From: Candidatus Peregrinibacteria bacterium
GTDB taxonomy: Bacteria > Patescibacteriota > Gracilibacteria > UBA1369 > UM-FILTER-53-11
Length of the DNA stretch: 64,000 bases
Assembly (NCBI GenBank): GCA_016186205.1
Contig: JACPMA010000001.1
Coordinates: 62,001-126,000 of the forward strand
Direction of reading: 5' to 3'
Both the position numbers and the translations under genes were made by a program. Under the pieces are notes generated by a model, which was given only the letters and a program-made list of their open reading frames with translations, ran no database searches and had not been told where the DNA came from. Positions 63,892 through 64,000 of the stretch are shown one piece after another (position 1 is the stretch's first letter; the number at the start of each line of letters is the position of its first letter).

Positions 63892-64000
63892 TTAAAGGCC
63901 TTCTTTGATTTTTTGCATTTTAATTTCAAAGCCGGAGGCGAGAGAAGCTATGCGGGCTATATTTTTATAAATCATCGCAAGACATTCAAGATCGCACTGG
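63892..64000 (-). CDS. C-terminal end of an unidentified gene (partial)
   Basis: The minus-strand frame enters from the right edge and ends at TAA 63894-63892. The visible 35 residues include CLAMIYKNIARIASLASG and end KIKEGL. It lies 12 bases upstream of gshB on the same strand, so it is probably in the same operon. Too little is present to name it; a gamma-glutamylcysteine-forming enzyme would fit the context but is not shown. Confidence 0.55.
   Translation of the reverse strand, partial: QCDLECLAMIYKNIARIASLASGFEIKMQKIKEGL

Noticed and set aside
1-64000. Reassignment of UGA to glycine as in Gracilibacteria/SR1
   Set aside because: TGA ends clear genes such as glyA and the solute-binding protein at their normal lengths, and no key enzyme needs read-through.

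Overview
The window looks like a chromosomal piece of a Candidate Phyla Radiation (Patescibacteria) bacterium, most likely of the Peregrinibacteria type. I base this on several signs. Multi-membrane-segment proteins are built from VirB2/TrbC-like pilin modules. Surface rods are rich in PKD domains. A phosphoketolase is present. Ribosome-binding sites are weak and several promoters lie only 7-8 bases from the start codon. UGA is used as a normal stop, which argues against Gracilibacteria/SR1. This assignment is inference; no 16S gene or long ribosomal block is present.

Layout. 1-1.4 kb: end of maf, a YtxH protein and a degenerate prephenate dehydratase-like gene with a duplicated 3' end. 1.4-4.3 kb: fumarate reductase frdA-frdB-frdCD (minus), the anchor being one fused polypeptide. 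4.4-6.9 kb: a small unknown gene and a surface protein. 7.1-7.7 kb: vapBC. 7.8-20.5 kb: one long minus-strand envelope operon of two triple-pilin proteins, a pilin-PKD fusion, a second PKD rod, a 35-residue membrane peptide and two related anchored proteins. 20.6-23.3 kb: secE-nusG-(unknown)-rplK-rplA. 23.5-30.7 kb: HNH protein, DUF1385 protein, dut, tmk, folD, purF, purD. 30.7-33.9 kb: a Pro/Gly/Ala repeat protein, a very GC-rich foreign-looking zinc-knuckle gene and about 500 bases without a gene. 33.9-41.3 kb: a peptide-binding protein, a HAMP-SpoIIE phosphatase, two envelope proteins and an HtrA protease. 41.4-43.5 kb: a 6S-like structured RNA candidate, 5-formyl-THF cyclo-ligase, glyA and tRNA-Leu(GAG). 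43.5-55.5 kb: two homing endonucleases, each directly 5' of a tRNA-Leu, with type II NADH dehydrogenase, HAD phosphatase, phosphoketolase, an AAA ATPase, a TMEM43-like protein, a redoxin, a methyltransferase and tRNA-Val. 55.6-64 kb: a sigma-region-4/HARE-HTH regulator, pgi, ruvA, an HD hydrolase, tgt, an ABC-2 exporter and gshB.

How it fits together. NDH-2 plus fumarate reductase could form a short NADH-to-fumarate respiratory chain. Pgi and phosphoketolase fit a fermentative pentose route. FolD, GlyA and 5-FCL supply one-carbon units to PurF/PurD purine synthesis. The most novel parts are the concatenated-pilin/PKD operon and the paired tRNA-Leu/LAGLIDADG loci. Three families of short repeats also sit in frame inside metabolic enzymes (FrdA, PurD, FolD).

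All calls rest on reading the sequence; no alignment or database search was run.
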